Origin: Cristatella mucedo | Lineage: Eukaryota; Bryozoa; Phylactolaemata; Cristatellidae | NCBI GenBank assembly: GCA_009760855.2 | Contig: WPIO01000006.1 | Span: 6,497,001 to 6,561,000, forward strand | Reading direction: 5' to 3' | DNA length: 64,000 nucleotides | Shown: one piece after another, positions 1 through 14,632 of the stretch | Layout of the letters: each line of letters begins with the position of its first letter | Position numbering within the stretch: position 1 is the first letter of the stretch | Notes under the pieces: model-generated | Databases searched by the model: none | What the model was told of the DNA's origin: nothing | The model's input: the letters and a program-made list of their open reading frames with translations, nothing else | Made by a program: the position numbers and the translations under genes

Positions 1-1330
1 AGTCACCCGACTGCGAGAAAATCAGTCAAATTAACGATGCGGTTTGCCGAAACAAGCCAGCCGGATGCGCGGCTGACGAATTGGGGAGGATAAGCTGCAT
101 TTCAGTGGTCCTGCCTCCGCTGGGTGAGTGATGACGTAACGGGCCCTGCGCTTAAATCACGTACAGCGAGAATGTATTTATTAGAACATGTCTGTGATAA
201 AGATCGGCAATTGTTAACCAGCTATTATTTTATAATATTATGTATAATTATAATTATGTATATATATATATATATATATTATAATTATATACTATCTATA
301 TATAATATAGTCAATACTATGCATTATGCATTATTTATTATGTATTGTGTATTTGTGTTATGTATTATATATAATACAAAGTTCGGTTCTTGTTCCTCAA
401 CCGGGAGTCGCAGTTAGCCCCCACGACCCCGGCAGGGCAGGGCTCCTTTGGCTGATGTAATGTACTACATTCTGATATTTTAATAAATCATACATATAAT
501 CATAACTATGTCAAATTAGTCGCTCTTTTAATCGCGAGGGTGCGAGCGACTGCATAGCAAGTAGTAGAGGCAAATAGCACCCTTTTCCGCTCTATGTAGC
601 TCTAAATTCTTGAAATCTCAAGCGTCTCGTTTACTGCATTATCAGAATTCGAGGCAAAATTTTCTTGCAGAGAGCTAGTGGGCGACCTTTGAATCGCGAA
701 TTTGAGCGCGCCGTCGCCGCCGTCGCCGCCGCCACGCGAATCTTGGAGATGCCGCGCTCGCCGGACGTTGGCGCGGCGGCTGGCTCAAAAATCGCGCGTG
801 CGCAGGAAAGCGGCAGGAGCGGAGACGCCGCGCTTGCCCGCCTGCCAGCCAGCAGGCGCTTACCGTTGAACGGCCGCCACGCCAAGCCGCCGAGCGAGAG
901 CGCGGAGGACGTAGTCATGGCGCGCGTTCGCGCCGCTGCCGCTGCCCCCGCCGCCGCAGCAGCAGCGGCCGCCGCCGCAGCAGGCGACAGGTCCAAGGCC
1001 CTGGCGACTCTTTCCGGTGGTGTTCCGAGAGCGTCCGCCACCAGCTCGCCCACGGCTGAATGCGGAGAGAGCGCAAAGTTGCTCTGGAACGATTGAGCTG
1101 GAGTAAAGGCAAGCCGACGCGGTCGCGGCCTGCGGCAAGTCGAAATTGCAAATGGTGGCGTCGCAAGCGGCGGCAAGCTCTACACAGCGCTCGGCGCGGA
1201 CCGCGGGCTCTCTGGCTGTCGCGGGCTTGCGACTAGAGCGAGCGAGTGCAGCGAGTGCCCGAGACTAGCGAAGGAGAGATTCGCCGGGCGAGCGTCGGTC
1301 GGTCAGCGACCGTGTCAGGCGTGTAACCTC
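1..1330. other. No gene seen; GC-rich island
   Basis: 1-600 is mixed to AT-rich. 680-1230 is strongly CpG-rich with GCC repeats near 945-985. The overlapping ORFs there on both strands are alanine/arginine-rich and look like composition effects. Confidence 0.6.
240..380. repeat. AT-rich simple sequence
   Basis: Tract of TATA, TATTAT and similar words with a (TA)n core at about 258-280. No element recognised. Confidence 0.75.
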
Positions 1331-1510
1331 CATTCACACTAGGTAAGGTGTTTGCTTTCACGACTTCGGTCCCGAGGTCGTGGGTTCGATTCCTGCGGTG
1401 GGTGGTTCTGTATCGCCACTGCAAGCGGTGGTGATAGCCGTAAAGGCTCTTCTGTCGCTATACAAAAGGAGGCTGTTTAATCGGCTAGGATTTATTTATT
1501 TATTTATTCT
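1331..1510 (+). mobile_element. SINE-B copy
   Basis: CACACTAGGTAAGG head with loss of the first bases, hairpin CACGACTTCGG/CCGAGGTCGTG, perfect B box GGTTCGATTCC, then GGTGATAGCCGTAAAGGC, GCTATACAAAAGGAGGCTG and a TTTA-repeat end. Confidence 0.88.
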
Positions 1511-1928
1511 AGAGCAGCAGTAGCAGTAGCAGCAGCGGCGGCGGCAGCGACCCTGGCAGCGCTCGAGCGCTTCGCTTTCTAGAGCTTCGGTGGCCGTAGG
1601 AGCGGCCCGCGGTCGAGCGCGCGAGCGCCTCGCTTCCTTTTGAAGTCGAAATGACTGCGCACGAAGGCTGAGGCGGCGAGCTCACACTTTCTGACCGCCG
1701 GCAGTTGAGCGCGCGTCGCCTGCACGCGGCCATTCGCTACCCGCTCCGCCGTTCTGCTGCGCTTTCTTTTTTCCAGCGACATTTCCCCCACACATTTCCC
1801 CCACCCACCCCCACCCCGTGACCCCGTGCCCCCGCTGCTCACTCCGCGGCTGACCGGTGCGCCTATTAGAAGCGCACCGTGACCGCATTGAACAGTAGCG
1901 CAGCTTTGCGCTCAGCATTATCTAGCGC

Positions 1929-2088
1929 GCTAGTTTGGCCCGGCGGTAAAGGCGCTCGCCCAGACCGAGGTAAAGACGAATGTACTCAACGGGCAAGGTC
2001 GCGGGCTCGAGACCCGCGGCAAAAGTGAAGCGCCTGAATAGAGATTGAGTTCTCTTACGGCGCTAGGCAAATTGACTACATTGTATTG
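1929..2088 (+). mobile_element. SINE-A copy
   Basis: tRNA-like head with A-box-like TTTGGCCCGGCGGTAAAGG, B-box-like GGGCTCGAGACCCG, then the tail AAGCGCCTGAATAGAGATTG and GGCGCTAGGCAAA. A short extra segment before the B box (AATGTACTCAACG) is shared with the 49-kb copy. Confidence 0.85.
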
Positions 2089-3430
2089 CAACTACTGCGC
2101 AAGTGCTGCGCATTGCGCCGGCTCCTGCGACCGGCAATGCGCGGCACTGCTAGCTCCGCGTGCCTTCCGTGTAGGGAAGTGACGACGGCGCCGGGTGAAG
2201 GCCGAGACTTCGAGGGGCTCAAGCTCGGCTCTGTCGAAGGCGAAGGGCGCCGCGGTGAGCGCCGGACTCGGCCACCCTGGTCTGCGCGCGCGCCATGACT
2301 TCGCGCTCCAACGAGTTTATCCGCACGGCGTCTGAACCACCTAGCATTGAGCTGTTGCTCCGTCTCCCGTATAGCCTGCGACAGTCCGAAGCCTAAATCA
2401 AAACAGGCAAAGCTCCTCTACGCTGCCTGTGAGTTTGTAATTCGCTTGCAGAACTTATATCATAATGCATTTCATGTAAGGGGGCTGCCGGGCTAAGCAC
2501 GTGCAATCCTGCAATCCACCAAACCCCGCTCCTCTGAATCGAAAAGGAAATTGAAAATGCATTTTCTCAGTCTACGCGAAAGATAGAAGATCGCTAGTCA
2601 GATCTCGAGCCCGTATTCTAGTCTGCGTAATGTGAATACGGCTGCGAGGCGGGCTTGGAAAGCCCAAGAAATTCAGTCACGTGTCACTCTGCTGCCGGAG
2701 GATTTGCGATGGCTCCGGTTGATAAACAGATGCAGAGTACCCAGGTCGTGGGTTCGAATCCTGCAGTGGGCGATCCTGAATGCCCACTGCAAGTTGTAGT
2801 GATTGCCGTTAAAATCCTTCTCCCGCTATATCAACGCAGCAGTTAAATCGGCGATAAATTTAAATTATTGTTTTTAATAACGGCATCCCTACTCAAATTC
2901 AATAGGCCCGCCATGACTTTGCTTCGTAATACCTAGCCTACTCATGCTCCTTGGCTCTTTCAAGACCTTGACACACAGCAGTAGCTGCTTAATTCCTTCG
3001 CTTAAAGCCTTGCGGCGACAGAGCCTTTTGCTGGGCAGCCTTCTGGGCTCCCTGGAATTCACTTCCGCCGGAATGGCGACGCGACAGTATCTCTCCTGCT
3101 GCTGCAGACTCTGGCACGCTCTTTCCACCCGGTCCGCGCTTCTAATTCCATCCTACGAATGCCATCGACTGTCCAACTGACCTACTGACCTACTACGTGT
3201 CTCACATCTTCCCTTCGCCGTGCGACCAAAGGGAATGGCTAACGCATGCACGCCGAAGGCCGCTCAGGCTACGAGCGCGCGCCACACAGAAAGACCTCCC
3301 ACATAGCGGCCATTAGTTCTAAGTAATCAATTAATTCTAATTCGCGGCGTGGCTTTGTGGAGTTAAAGAAGAAGATTCGCGGACTTGCACGGATGGAAGC
3401 ACCGCATCGGCCAGCGCCACGACTTATGCC
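2089..3430. other. No gene seen apart from SINE
   Basis: Mixed sequence around the diverged SINE-B at 2706-2880. Short ORFs show no known motif. Confidence 0.55.
2706..2880 (+). mobile_element. Diverged SINE-B copy
   Basis: B box GGTTCGAATCC intact; GTGGGCGATCCTGAATGCC, TAGTGATTGCCGTTAAAATC and AGCAGTTAAATCGGCG tail recognisable. Confidence 0.75.
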
Positions 3431-3628
3431 GGCAACGCCCCACGTGACCTTTCCTGCAATGCCCCGTGACCCATGCCTGCAACGCCCCACGTGACCCATA
3501 CCTGCAACGCCCCACGTGACCCATACCAGCAACGCCCCACGTGACCCATACCTGCAACGCCCAACGTGAACTATACCTGCAGCGCCCTGCGCGACCTGCA
3601 CCTGCAATGTCCCACGTGACAGTCGCAG
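3431..3628. repeat. 25-bp minisatellite carrying CACGTG E-boxes
   Basis: About eight units of GCAACGCCCCACGTGACCCA plus TACCT. The period is exactly 25 bp in the best copies (3481, 3506, 3531, 3556). Five copies keep CACGTG (3441, 3488, 3513, 3538, 3613); others have one or two changes. Because 25 is not a multiple of three, the translated repeat on either strand is not a protein signature. Confidence 0.93.
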
Positions 3629-4320
3629 CTGCACTTGAGCGGCACCCCGCGTAGAAGCCCTCAATCCCCTAGCCTTCGCAGCTGACGCCGGCGTATAAAC
3701 CGGTAGCGCATAATAAGCATCTCAGGGAATGGCACCTCGGAAACACTGGAAAACTTGTAGTAGCGTCAATATCCTTCCTGCACTAATGATATCGCATAGC
3801 CGGGGTTGGAAATTAACTTTTAGATATTGTTGCAAAATACTTATCTTTACGGCGGTGCATACTAACGCGAATACACGTAGAAGCAAGCTTATACCACGGT
3901 GCATTTCTATGCAATTGAAGAATTTCATTCGCGGTCCGGCTATACGAAAGCACGCCAGTCAACTGCAGCACCCCTGCATTGAAGTCAGCCAGGTAAGTAA
4001 GTATCCGTAATAAATAAAGCAGTGTTTTCCGGAAGCACTATTGGAAAGAGAATAGTCTGTCCATTTATCTATGAGCAGCCAAGACACTGCCAAAGACCTC
4101 TCTGTTTCTATATGCGCTTCCGGCAACAGCAACGCCATATTTTGTCCGATAGATCTGCCTTACTTCCATGCTGATCTGCCTTACTAGTGCTAAACACCTT
4201 AACTTCACACTAAACCTAAGAAATTCTAGACACTGAATCTTAAGCCAGACAAAAATACAAATCGCACACGCTCATTCCTTCCTAAGTCCGAAACTTTGAA
4301 CCAAAAAATTTCTCAGCTGC

Positions 4321-4344
4321 GTTTATATTAACGTAAATATAAAC
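4321..4344. repeat. 24-bp AT-rich near-palindrome
   Basis: GTTTATATT and AAATATAAAC arms around ACGT. Isolated, no other feature beside it. Confidence 0.7.
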
Positions 4345-5216
4345 AGATGCTGGGTACCATGGTGAACCCTCTGCTACGAGCATAGTGCCCATTGCATAGA
4401 TTGGGCTGCCTGTACGGACAAACGACGCCGCATTAGTTAGCCGTCTCGCGAAGCTGTGCGGCCGCGGCGGCACAAGAGCGGCTCGCGAGCGAAAACAGCA
4501 TCGGCAAGCTTCGAGAGGCAAGCTTCGGATAAAACAGTCGCCGGAAGGGCTAGCAGCAGCGCCGCCGGCGCAGCTGCGTCGGCGCGAGCGCCGGCGCTGC
4601 TGTTGAGCCGGTGCGGCACGCGTGCGAGCGCACGATAAACGTCGCTGCTCGCTTCGCTGTATTTGGGCGGGCGGCGGCGGCAAGCCGTTGTCGTGAGCGA
4701 ATATTAATACTAATAATAATCACTAGGGCGTCCGCGGAAGCTGCGCGCACGGCTTCAAGCTCCACGCAATTTGTGGTTACTATTTTAGCGACCCCTCGGG
4801 TGATCGGACTGCAGAGCGCGAGCATCAACAGCGGCGGATCGCCGCCCGCCGCGTGGAATTACGCCGAGCCGCCAGGAGTTCCCTCTCAGCTGGCCGTGGG
4901 CCATCCGAATGCGACATGTTGGCTTCGGCACGCTTAGCTCGCCCGCTCGTTCTCTTAGAGCCTCGCTGTCACTCGCCGCCTAGAGAAGGAGCAAACTGAG
5001 ACGCCAACAGCGTCCGCGGAGGGCTTTGTACAGCCTGACGACTTCTGCGTTGATATTATTTCTTTAGGGCTTTGGCGCCTAGATTGAGCAGCATATTTTT
5101 TGTTATTTCCGCTCCGAGATCAGTAGCCCCGGTTGTCACCCTGGTCGTCACCTGCGATTGCGCCCTATGTGTCGCGGCCTGTGGCTGGCGCTTGTGCTCA
5201 TAAGAAAAGTTAAGGT

Positions 5217-5395
5217 CAGCTGGTCCGACAGCCTCGTTTAAACAGCGGCAGAAGAGCCGCTAAGGCGACTATTGCCGCCGCCTCACCGCCCCCCCCCCGA
5301 GCCTTGCAGTCGGCGCCGGAGAATCGTCGGCGGCGGGACTCGAACCTGCGGTCCGCGTCGAAAAGAGCGAGCACCTTAGCTGAGTGCCGCGCGGC
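5217..5395 (-). mobile_element. Diverged, GC-rich SINE-B relative
   Basis: Minus strand has GGTTCGAGTCCCGCCG (B box), a GC-rich insertion, then AAACGAGGCTGTCGG in the tail position. Low identity to the consensus. Confidence 0.5.
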
Positions 5396-6165
5396 CGAGC
5401 GCAGGGAGACGAGCTCCCGCGTACGCGACGTCACTGTGCTACCCTGTGACGTCAGGCGAGAGGCGCCGCGCGAAGCTGGCGATTTTGAGCGTCATTTCCA
5501 GCGATGCAGGCAGGCCCTGGCGTCGCAGCCATTCGGGAGCGAAACGCCATTTGATCAAGCAGTCAATGTCATATAAAAGCACGCGCGCACTAGCTGTAAA
5601 CAGCCAGCTCGTCTGTCATCGGCCACTGCCGACGCGGATCAGCGATGGGGGGCGGAGGCGGCCGGAAGTCGCCCCCTTTGAACTGCCTTCGACGGCAACG
5701 CCAAGATGCCTTTGCCTCGGCCGCGCGGGCATTCAATTGAGCCGGCCTCCACCGCCGCTCGCTCGCTCGCTCGCTCCTCCGACGGAGGAGTCTTCCGCGG
5801 GATTCGCGAGGCAAAGGTTCTTCTGCACGAAGGGCACGACGGGCTGTGCGGCACATGGAAAGACGGATGCGACGCCCCAAGCTCAGCGTCGCTCAGCCGC
5901 AGTCAGTCCATCCTGCGGTGTCGACCTCCCTGATCCTCTTGTCAGCACGATCAAGAAAGAAGATTCGCGATTTTGCAGGGATGAGAAGTTAGTGCTACTC
6001 GAGTGACATCAAATTTAATTCGTGTCCCCTTTGAACGCGAGCGCGTTGCTGCGGAATCAGCAATCAGAAAAATGTGCTTCGGTTACAACTTCAATCGCCA
6101 GTCGATACGAGGCTCGAAGGGGGAATAGTGTGGCCAAAAATTCCTTCTCAGACGTTCCTTCGTAC

Positions 6166-8828
<2,663 letters not shown>

Positions 8829-9900
8829 TTTGCTGCAAAGGGAAATGCGACGATTGAATGGTGAGTGGTATCATCACGCTTGATAAACAACATGAATAAC
8901 ATGTCTATGGGTGACATGCACGGGGTCAGCATGCAAATGTGGTTAGTGGCAGCATGCACAGTGTCAGCACGCATAAGCACATCAAGGACGAATCACAGGG
9001 ACCCACTAAATGTTGTCCTAAATAGGTGAGTTTGCAAGTTCTTTTTAAATGTGGTCAAGTTAGGGGATGTTCTGACGCAAGTCGGGAGTGAGTTCGAGGC
9101 TTTGGGAGCATACGAACTAAATGCACGGTTTCCAAAGGATTTGAGGTTAGTACGAGGTATTGGTAGACTGTTGGATTCCGAAAAGCGGGTGGTACGATAC
9201 TTGGCCGGATGGGGTAGTATATCTGAGAGATAGGCTGGAGCCATAGAATGAAGGGACCTAAAAGTGAGCGACAAAACCTTGAAGTCAATCCGTTGCTTGA
9301 CTGGTAGCCAGTGTAGGTCGGCGAGAAGTGGTGTGATGTGGAAACTGCGACGCTCACGACAGACAAGTCTAGCTGCAGAGTTTTGCACCAGCAGTAATCG
9401 CCTGATTGCACATGCCGGTAGGCCAGCAAGCAGTGAGTTACAGAAGTCAAGACGGGATGTCACAAAGGCATGAACCAACTAAGACGTGGTATAGTTATCT
9501 AAACAAGCCCGAATTTTAGCAATGTTATGTATCTGAAAGTAGGCATACGTGATTGTGGAGCTGATGTGGTCGTCTAACGAGAGGTCACTTTGGAACATGA
9601 CACCTAGATTTTGAGCTGATTCAAATGGAGAGATGCTGGTAGAGCCAATTTTGAGCGTCAGCCTTTCCAATTTCTGAATCAGACTGGGTTTGCCCATAAC
9701 TAGTAAGTTATTTTTATCATCGTTTAGTTTTACAAAATTTGCTGCCATCCATGTACGGATGTCATCAATGCATGCAGCAAGTGAGTTGAAAGAATTCGAG
9801 GTGCTCGAAGGCTGGGAGGGATCAAATCAAAGCAAAGGTACAACAGAGTGTCATCCGTGTAGAAGTGAAAGCCTTGACTGCACCTTGAGCTGATTGTTAC
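8829..9900 (-). mobile_element. Family-1 LINE body, 3' half, inverted relative to its tail
   Basis: Minus strand encodes the RT after the TDD box region (about 9870), MAANFVKLNDDKNNLL, LGVMFQSDLSLDDH (9479-9748), then [11 protein letters not shown] to FRTTFSGSL (8993-9478). The 3'UTR follows and stops at TTTGCTGCAAA (plus strand, about 8829), exactly before the stem-loop tail that the other copies have. The missing tail is found just beyond the other end in plus orientation (9905-10018). Confidence 0.87.
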
Positions 9901-9904
9901 CACT

Positions 9905-10018
9905 AACCCGTTCGATCATGCATCCTTTACAGCATAAAGAGATTAAGTTATCTAAGGGTTTCTTACAAAGGTATTATCATTAATATTATCATTACTATTA
10001 TTATTATTATTATTATTA
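9905..10018 (+). mobile_element. Family-1 LINE 3' tail, plus orientation
   Basis: CCTTTACAGC, then AAAGAGATTAAGTTATCT and AAGGGTTTC, then an ATT-rich microsatellite. This is the LINE tail (loop and second stem arm, outer stem decayed) in the direction opposite to the adjoining LINE body. Confidence 0.7.
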
Positions 10019-11167
10019 GCTTGAGCGAGCGGCGCGTAGGTTGCGTGCACTGGGGCTCGTCAGTGGAGCTCCTCACGAGCTGTCTCGTGAGAACATGTAA
10101 CCAATCCAAGCTGAGAGACAGATCAAGATGGACTGAGAGAGGCGGACGGAGAGGTAAAGAGAGGGAGGGAGGCAAAGACGGTGAGAGTGCTAGATACAAA
10201 TAGATAGGGACTCACACCAAGGATGAGACCAAGAATGGGGAACGAGATACAAAGAACGGAGACCGAGAAAGGTTCAATAACGATGGCATAAATGTCAGTT
10301 GCAAGAGAGTTCTTTCATTGAGCTAATCTGTGGCTTGACGCGTGTCCTCATGAGAAGTATACTTTTCCCGGGACTCGAGCGTGTAATCACATCAGCTGTA
10401 CGTAGAGAGATGAGGGAGTACTTAGAAGTAGAGTCAAAATTGCTCAAGAGAAAGCATCAAGCGTGCGTTGACGATTGCGTCGGCGCTACGATGTGCTACC
10501 CGACCGCAAATTTTACATTTGAGTTTCCAAGTAAGGAAAATGTTAGCTGCCAATCCGTATTTACAAAGACGAAATTGGATTTATGCCGGAGGAACCCGAA
10601 TAGGCTGCGGCCCTACTCTTAAGAAGCTGAAAAACACATTATATAGAATGATGTGACCTTAAATTTTCTCTGAGAGAAAGACTTGAAATCCAGTGTTAAC
10701 GGGTCAGTTAATGACCCACAGATTAACTTCGGGAGCTTAGTAGATACTCCGAGTTTTGACGGTGGCAAAGTGCTTAATCTGAGTGTGTCGCAGGGGCGGA
10801 CAGGGCGCGCTGCCACGACTATCAACCATAAAAATCGGCACATGAAACTAAATAGCTGTCTGTCCTAATCGTTGTGCACACGTTTTTTGCGTGAGCCAAG
10901 ATTAATGAGGTGTGATCAAATAATATTAGAAGAACCTTGACGGATACATTGGTAGAGGTAAAATTAAAAGATCCATGGCAACGGATCTGTCGCCAAATGC
11001 GAGAAGTGCGTAGTTGCAGTAGTGACTTGATGTGACGCGATCTTTACCGCACATGCGTTATAGAAGAACTAATTTGTTCTCTGTAGCGAGTGTCTACTTG
11101 TACAGTCAAATATTCAATCGTAAGTTAACTCAAATAGGGTTTTTTCTTTAGCTGAGCTACATTAGAA
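10019..11167. other. No gene seen
   Basis: A GA-rich patch at 10.1-10.3 kb and unrepeated sequence. The longest plus ORF (10299-10622) has no recognisable motif. Confidence 0.5.
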
Positions 11168-11168
11168 A

Positions 11169-11207
<39 letters not shown>

Positions 11208-11287
11208 ATGTATATATACATATATATAATGTATACATATATATAATGTATACATATATGTGTATACATTATATATATATATATATA
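11168..11287. repeat. (AC)n(AT)n compound microsatellite
   Basis: AC run followed by AT runs separated by ATGTATA and ACATATA words, self-complementary overall. Confidence 0.93.
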
Positions 11288-11335
11288 ATGGTCTGGAAAG
11301 AGATTCAGCTCTTTTAGGGCGAAATACAAATGAGT
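11288..11335 (+). mobile_element. Solo SINE-A-type tail, tail-to-tail with neighbour
   Basis: AAAGAGATTCAGCTCTTTTA, GGGCGAAATACAAATGAG: the tail stem-loop in plus orientation, meeting the minus-strand copy at 11336. Confidence 0.65.
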
Positions 11336-11502
11336 TATACTGCTCATTTGTATAGTGCCGTAAGAGAACTGAATCTCTCTAGCCCGGCTCTTTACATACG
11401 CAGCATAGCTCTAGTCCACGATCTCAGTCCTCAAGGTGAGGAGCACCTTTATTGACCGCCGGGTCAAACCTGAGCGGCAAAGGGAAGGTTCTCTCTATAT
11501 AT
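11336..11502 (-). mobile_element. SINE-A copy with inverted second tail
   Basis: Minus strand: GCCGCTCAGGTTTGACCCGG head, GGTGCTCCTCACC, tail GAGAGATTCAGTTCTCT and CACTATACAAATGAGCA. It is followed at once by the same tail in reverse (11288-11335). Confidence 0.75.
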
Positions 11503-11598
11503 ACCTAATGAATCCACGCTGCCGCCGCTACTGGCGGCTGCGCTCCCTGTCCACCAGCGCTCCACCGTCGGCGACCGTGGCAGCGCGACGCGTCGGTC

Positions 11599-11599
11599 A

Positions 11600-11658
<59 letters not shown>

Positions 11659-11690
11659 TATATATATTTTTTTTATTTATTTATTTATCT
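11599..11690. repeat. (AT)n and T-rich tract
   Basis: About 45 bp of pure AT, then TATTTATA words and a T-rich, TTTA-rich end. Confidence 0.93.
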
Positions 11691-12068
11691 ATTAATACTC
11701 TTTAAATATTCGTACCTATTGAAGATCCTCGCTTACCTCTGAGTTATCGAAAAATATATTTTACCTGCCTATAACTGCTAAAGCCATCTAGCCAGCGCTA
11801 AGGTGTCAACTTCCGCCATTTACTGTATGTATTAAAAAAAAGCCGACCACTGCAATGCTACCAATGCCTGCTTCCGCTGGTCACTTTCGGTACTGATTTT
11901 AAAGCTATTCTGGCATCAAACTCGGGCAGCATTCGGCATGGACACTGTTGATTCATATATTGATTGATTGATATATTGATTCAATGTCGGATGGAAATAG
12001 CGAACTCTCACACGTCTAGTCATCATCTTGCAGCTACCAACGCTATATTTGTCTCTCCCCTTTTTCCC

Positions 12069-12142
<74 letters not shown>
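12069..12142 (+). repeat. (CT)n microsatellite
   Basis: About 70 bp uninterrupted CT. Confidence 0.96.
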
Positions 12143-12144
<2 letters not shown>

Positions 12145-12985
12145 TTCTCTCACTCAATTCCGTTCATTGCCCCTCCAGGCTCTTGGAGACTAGCTAGTGC
12201 AACCTTGACCTTGCTCTCCAGTGAGCAGATCGTGAGAATGCACGTGCGAGTCGGTTATTCTTCCAGCGTACAGAGCAGCAGTCGGAGGCGCCTCGTGCCT
12301 TCAGCTTCGATAAGTGCCCGCTGCGGCAAGCGGCAGCGTGCGAGGCCACGTGCGAGGCCACGTGCTGTGCCCAGGTAGCTCGCGCTAGGGAGGCAGCGAG
12401 CCTAAGTGCCTCTGTCACGTTCTGGTCCCCGTGGCGAAAAGTTACCCTATCCGTGGGGTGCGCCCTCGGCGGTAAGAAGTCGGTCGACTTCTCTCAGCGC
12501 AACTACTGTCGCTCACCCTAGGGCGGCGGCGCAGCGCCGCCACGCGGCAGCGGGAAGAAGGCGGCTGCGGAATGAGGGGAACCGAATCAGCACCTGCTGC
12601 ATACATCAGCACACTGCTGGTGGGTTATGCGTACTGAAGTTCCAAGCTTGCCGAGTCAGTTCGCAGCTGAACAGAGGGCGCTGCTGCCGACTCGGGCCTG
12701 GCCGGGCGTAAGCTTCTCACCAGATGTAGTCGCACTCTCTCGGCTAGAACTTTCCCGACGACCGCGGCTGCACCTGTCCGACGTCGACGTGGCTGACACT
12801 GCTTTATCACATTTCCTTTGGCGTCCTGTTACTGACAGCTCAGACTGCAGCTAGCCTAGCGCCTAGATATAGGTGGTCATGCCCTTCCCTAATTGTTTTA
12901 ATGCTTCCTATTACTCTAGCTATCAGAAGCTTCTTTCAATCTCCTTGATTGGGCAAAGCAACTGAATTCAGAGTTAGTGCTATCT

Positions 12986-13152
<167 letters not shown>

Positions 13153-13227
13153 TCCCTCTCTCACTCTCGCTCTCCCTCTCTTTTTCACCCACTCGACCTA
13201 TCCCACTTACTCGACCTATCCCACACA

Positions 13228-13229
13228 CA

Positions 13230-13275
<46 letters not shown>

Positions 13276-13426
13276 TTCTGGCTCTGCGTATGTATGTGTT
13301 TGTCTCTCTCTTCTTCTTATCTTCTGCTCCTCTTTCTCTTCCTCTCCTCACTTGCTCTCCTCCTCCTCCCCTTCCTCGCCTCCCCTTTTCCCCTTGCTTT
13401 ACCCCTCCCCAATCCTCTTTTTCTTG

Positions 13427-13483
<57 letters not shown>

Positions 13484-13525
13484 TCTCTCTCCCTCTCTCT
13501 CTCCCTCTCTCTCCCTCTCTCTGTG
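13228..13525 (+). repeat. Two (CT)n arrays and pyrimidine-rich spacer
   Basis: CT arrays at 13230-13272 and 13430-13525 with a C/T-rich spacer (CTTC, CCTC words). Nearly 300 bp of strong strand asymmetry. Confidence 0.94.
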
Positions 13526-13796
13526 CTTGTTGGCAGGATGGCTTGCACTTGTTTTTTTCAATCTGCAAAAGTATCATCCAGCTGCTGCGTTGCTGTAGCC
13601 TCAAGAACTGCTTAGATTATGCTACCTTGCGTGTCCTTCTTACCTTGTGGCGCCACGCTGAGCACAATGTGAACGCTGCTGCCAACAGTTGGTCTTTGTG
13701 ATGCGATTAATACAGACATTGTGACAACGAGGCCGTGATATATTTGCTGAGCTTTATCGTTGGCAGCGTTTCGTATAGTGACTAGCGGAAAGTTAG

Positions 13797-13968
13797 CTGA
13801 TTTAACAGCCTCATTTGTTAAGCGGCGTAAGAGCCTTAACGGCTATTGCCACCACTTGCAGTGAGCAAGCAATAAAGGATTGTCTGCTGAAGGACTCGAA
13901 CCCACGATCCACGATCGTGAAGAGCAAGCACCCTTGCACCTCCGAGGCGAAAACCCAGGGGCAACCTC
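13797..13968 (-). mobile_element. SINE-B copy
   Basis: Minus strand: TCTTCACGATCGTGGATCG, GGGTTCGAGTCCTTC, then AATAGCCGTTAAGGCTCTTA and GAGGCTGTTAAATCAG tail. Confidence 0.78.
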
Positions 13969-14530
13969 TGTCGTGTGCAAAGTTACTGCAGTCACTAAGC
14001 GCCCGTCCTCAATGCTAGCCAAGTCAATGCCAACAAGCACCGACTGTTATCTCCTGCGACTGCTCGACCTATTTATTCTGCAGTCATTTTTCCAACTAAC
14101 GATCGTGTAACGTATCTTCCGTAATAAAGAGCGATTTCGCGGGGGGGGGCGGCGCCAAATAAAAAGCCCCTTGCTGGCCGTCCCGTTTATTGCAGGTCAC
14201 TAGGCGGCGATGAAAGATAGGAGGGGCGAAGATGGAAGGTTCGACGACGGCGGGGAAGAGCTCCTCCAAGCGGGGCGGGGGCGGGGGGAGGGAGGAGGAA
14301 GAGGCTTCGGCAAGCTTTCCTTCAGGGTTTCGCCGCCGTAGCTTGGCGACGGCGGCGAAGCTCGCGGCTCCCGCTCGCACGAGCGTCCGAGCGTCGGCAG
14401 TCGGCCACAGCTGCTTCTTTGAGCGACGGAGGCGAGCGACGGAGGCCGCGAGGGCCGCGCTGGCTGCCTGGCACGCAGCCTGCCGCAACTATTGACAGCA
14501 GCGTGCACAAAAGCCCGCAGTACGACGGTC

Positions 14531-14584
14531 GACAAAAGAGCTCTCGTAGACAAAAGAGCTCTCGTAGACAAAAGAGCTCTCGTA
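14531..14584. repeat. Three perfect 18-bp tandem copies
   Basis: GACAAAAGAGCTCTCGTA repeated three times without change (14531, 14549, 14567), followed at 14603-14632 by an AGC run of about nine units. Inside a GC-rich island. Confidence 0.93.
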
Positions 14585-14599
14585 GCAGCGCTAACGTTG

Positions 14600-14632
<33 letters not shown>

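Noticed and set aside
631-1176. Long overlapping ORFs on both strands, alanine/arginine-rich
   Set aside because: GC-rich sequence with few stop codons opens all frames; no domain, splice pattern or start context supports a gene.
5565-5620. TATATAAAAG as a TATA-box promoter
   Set aside because: An isolated motif; no supported transcript or coding exon follows.
10299-10622. 107-codon plus ORF
   Set aside because: No recognisable motif, repeat relation or splice context.
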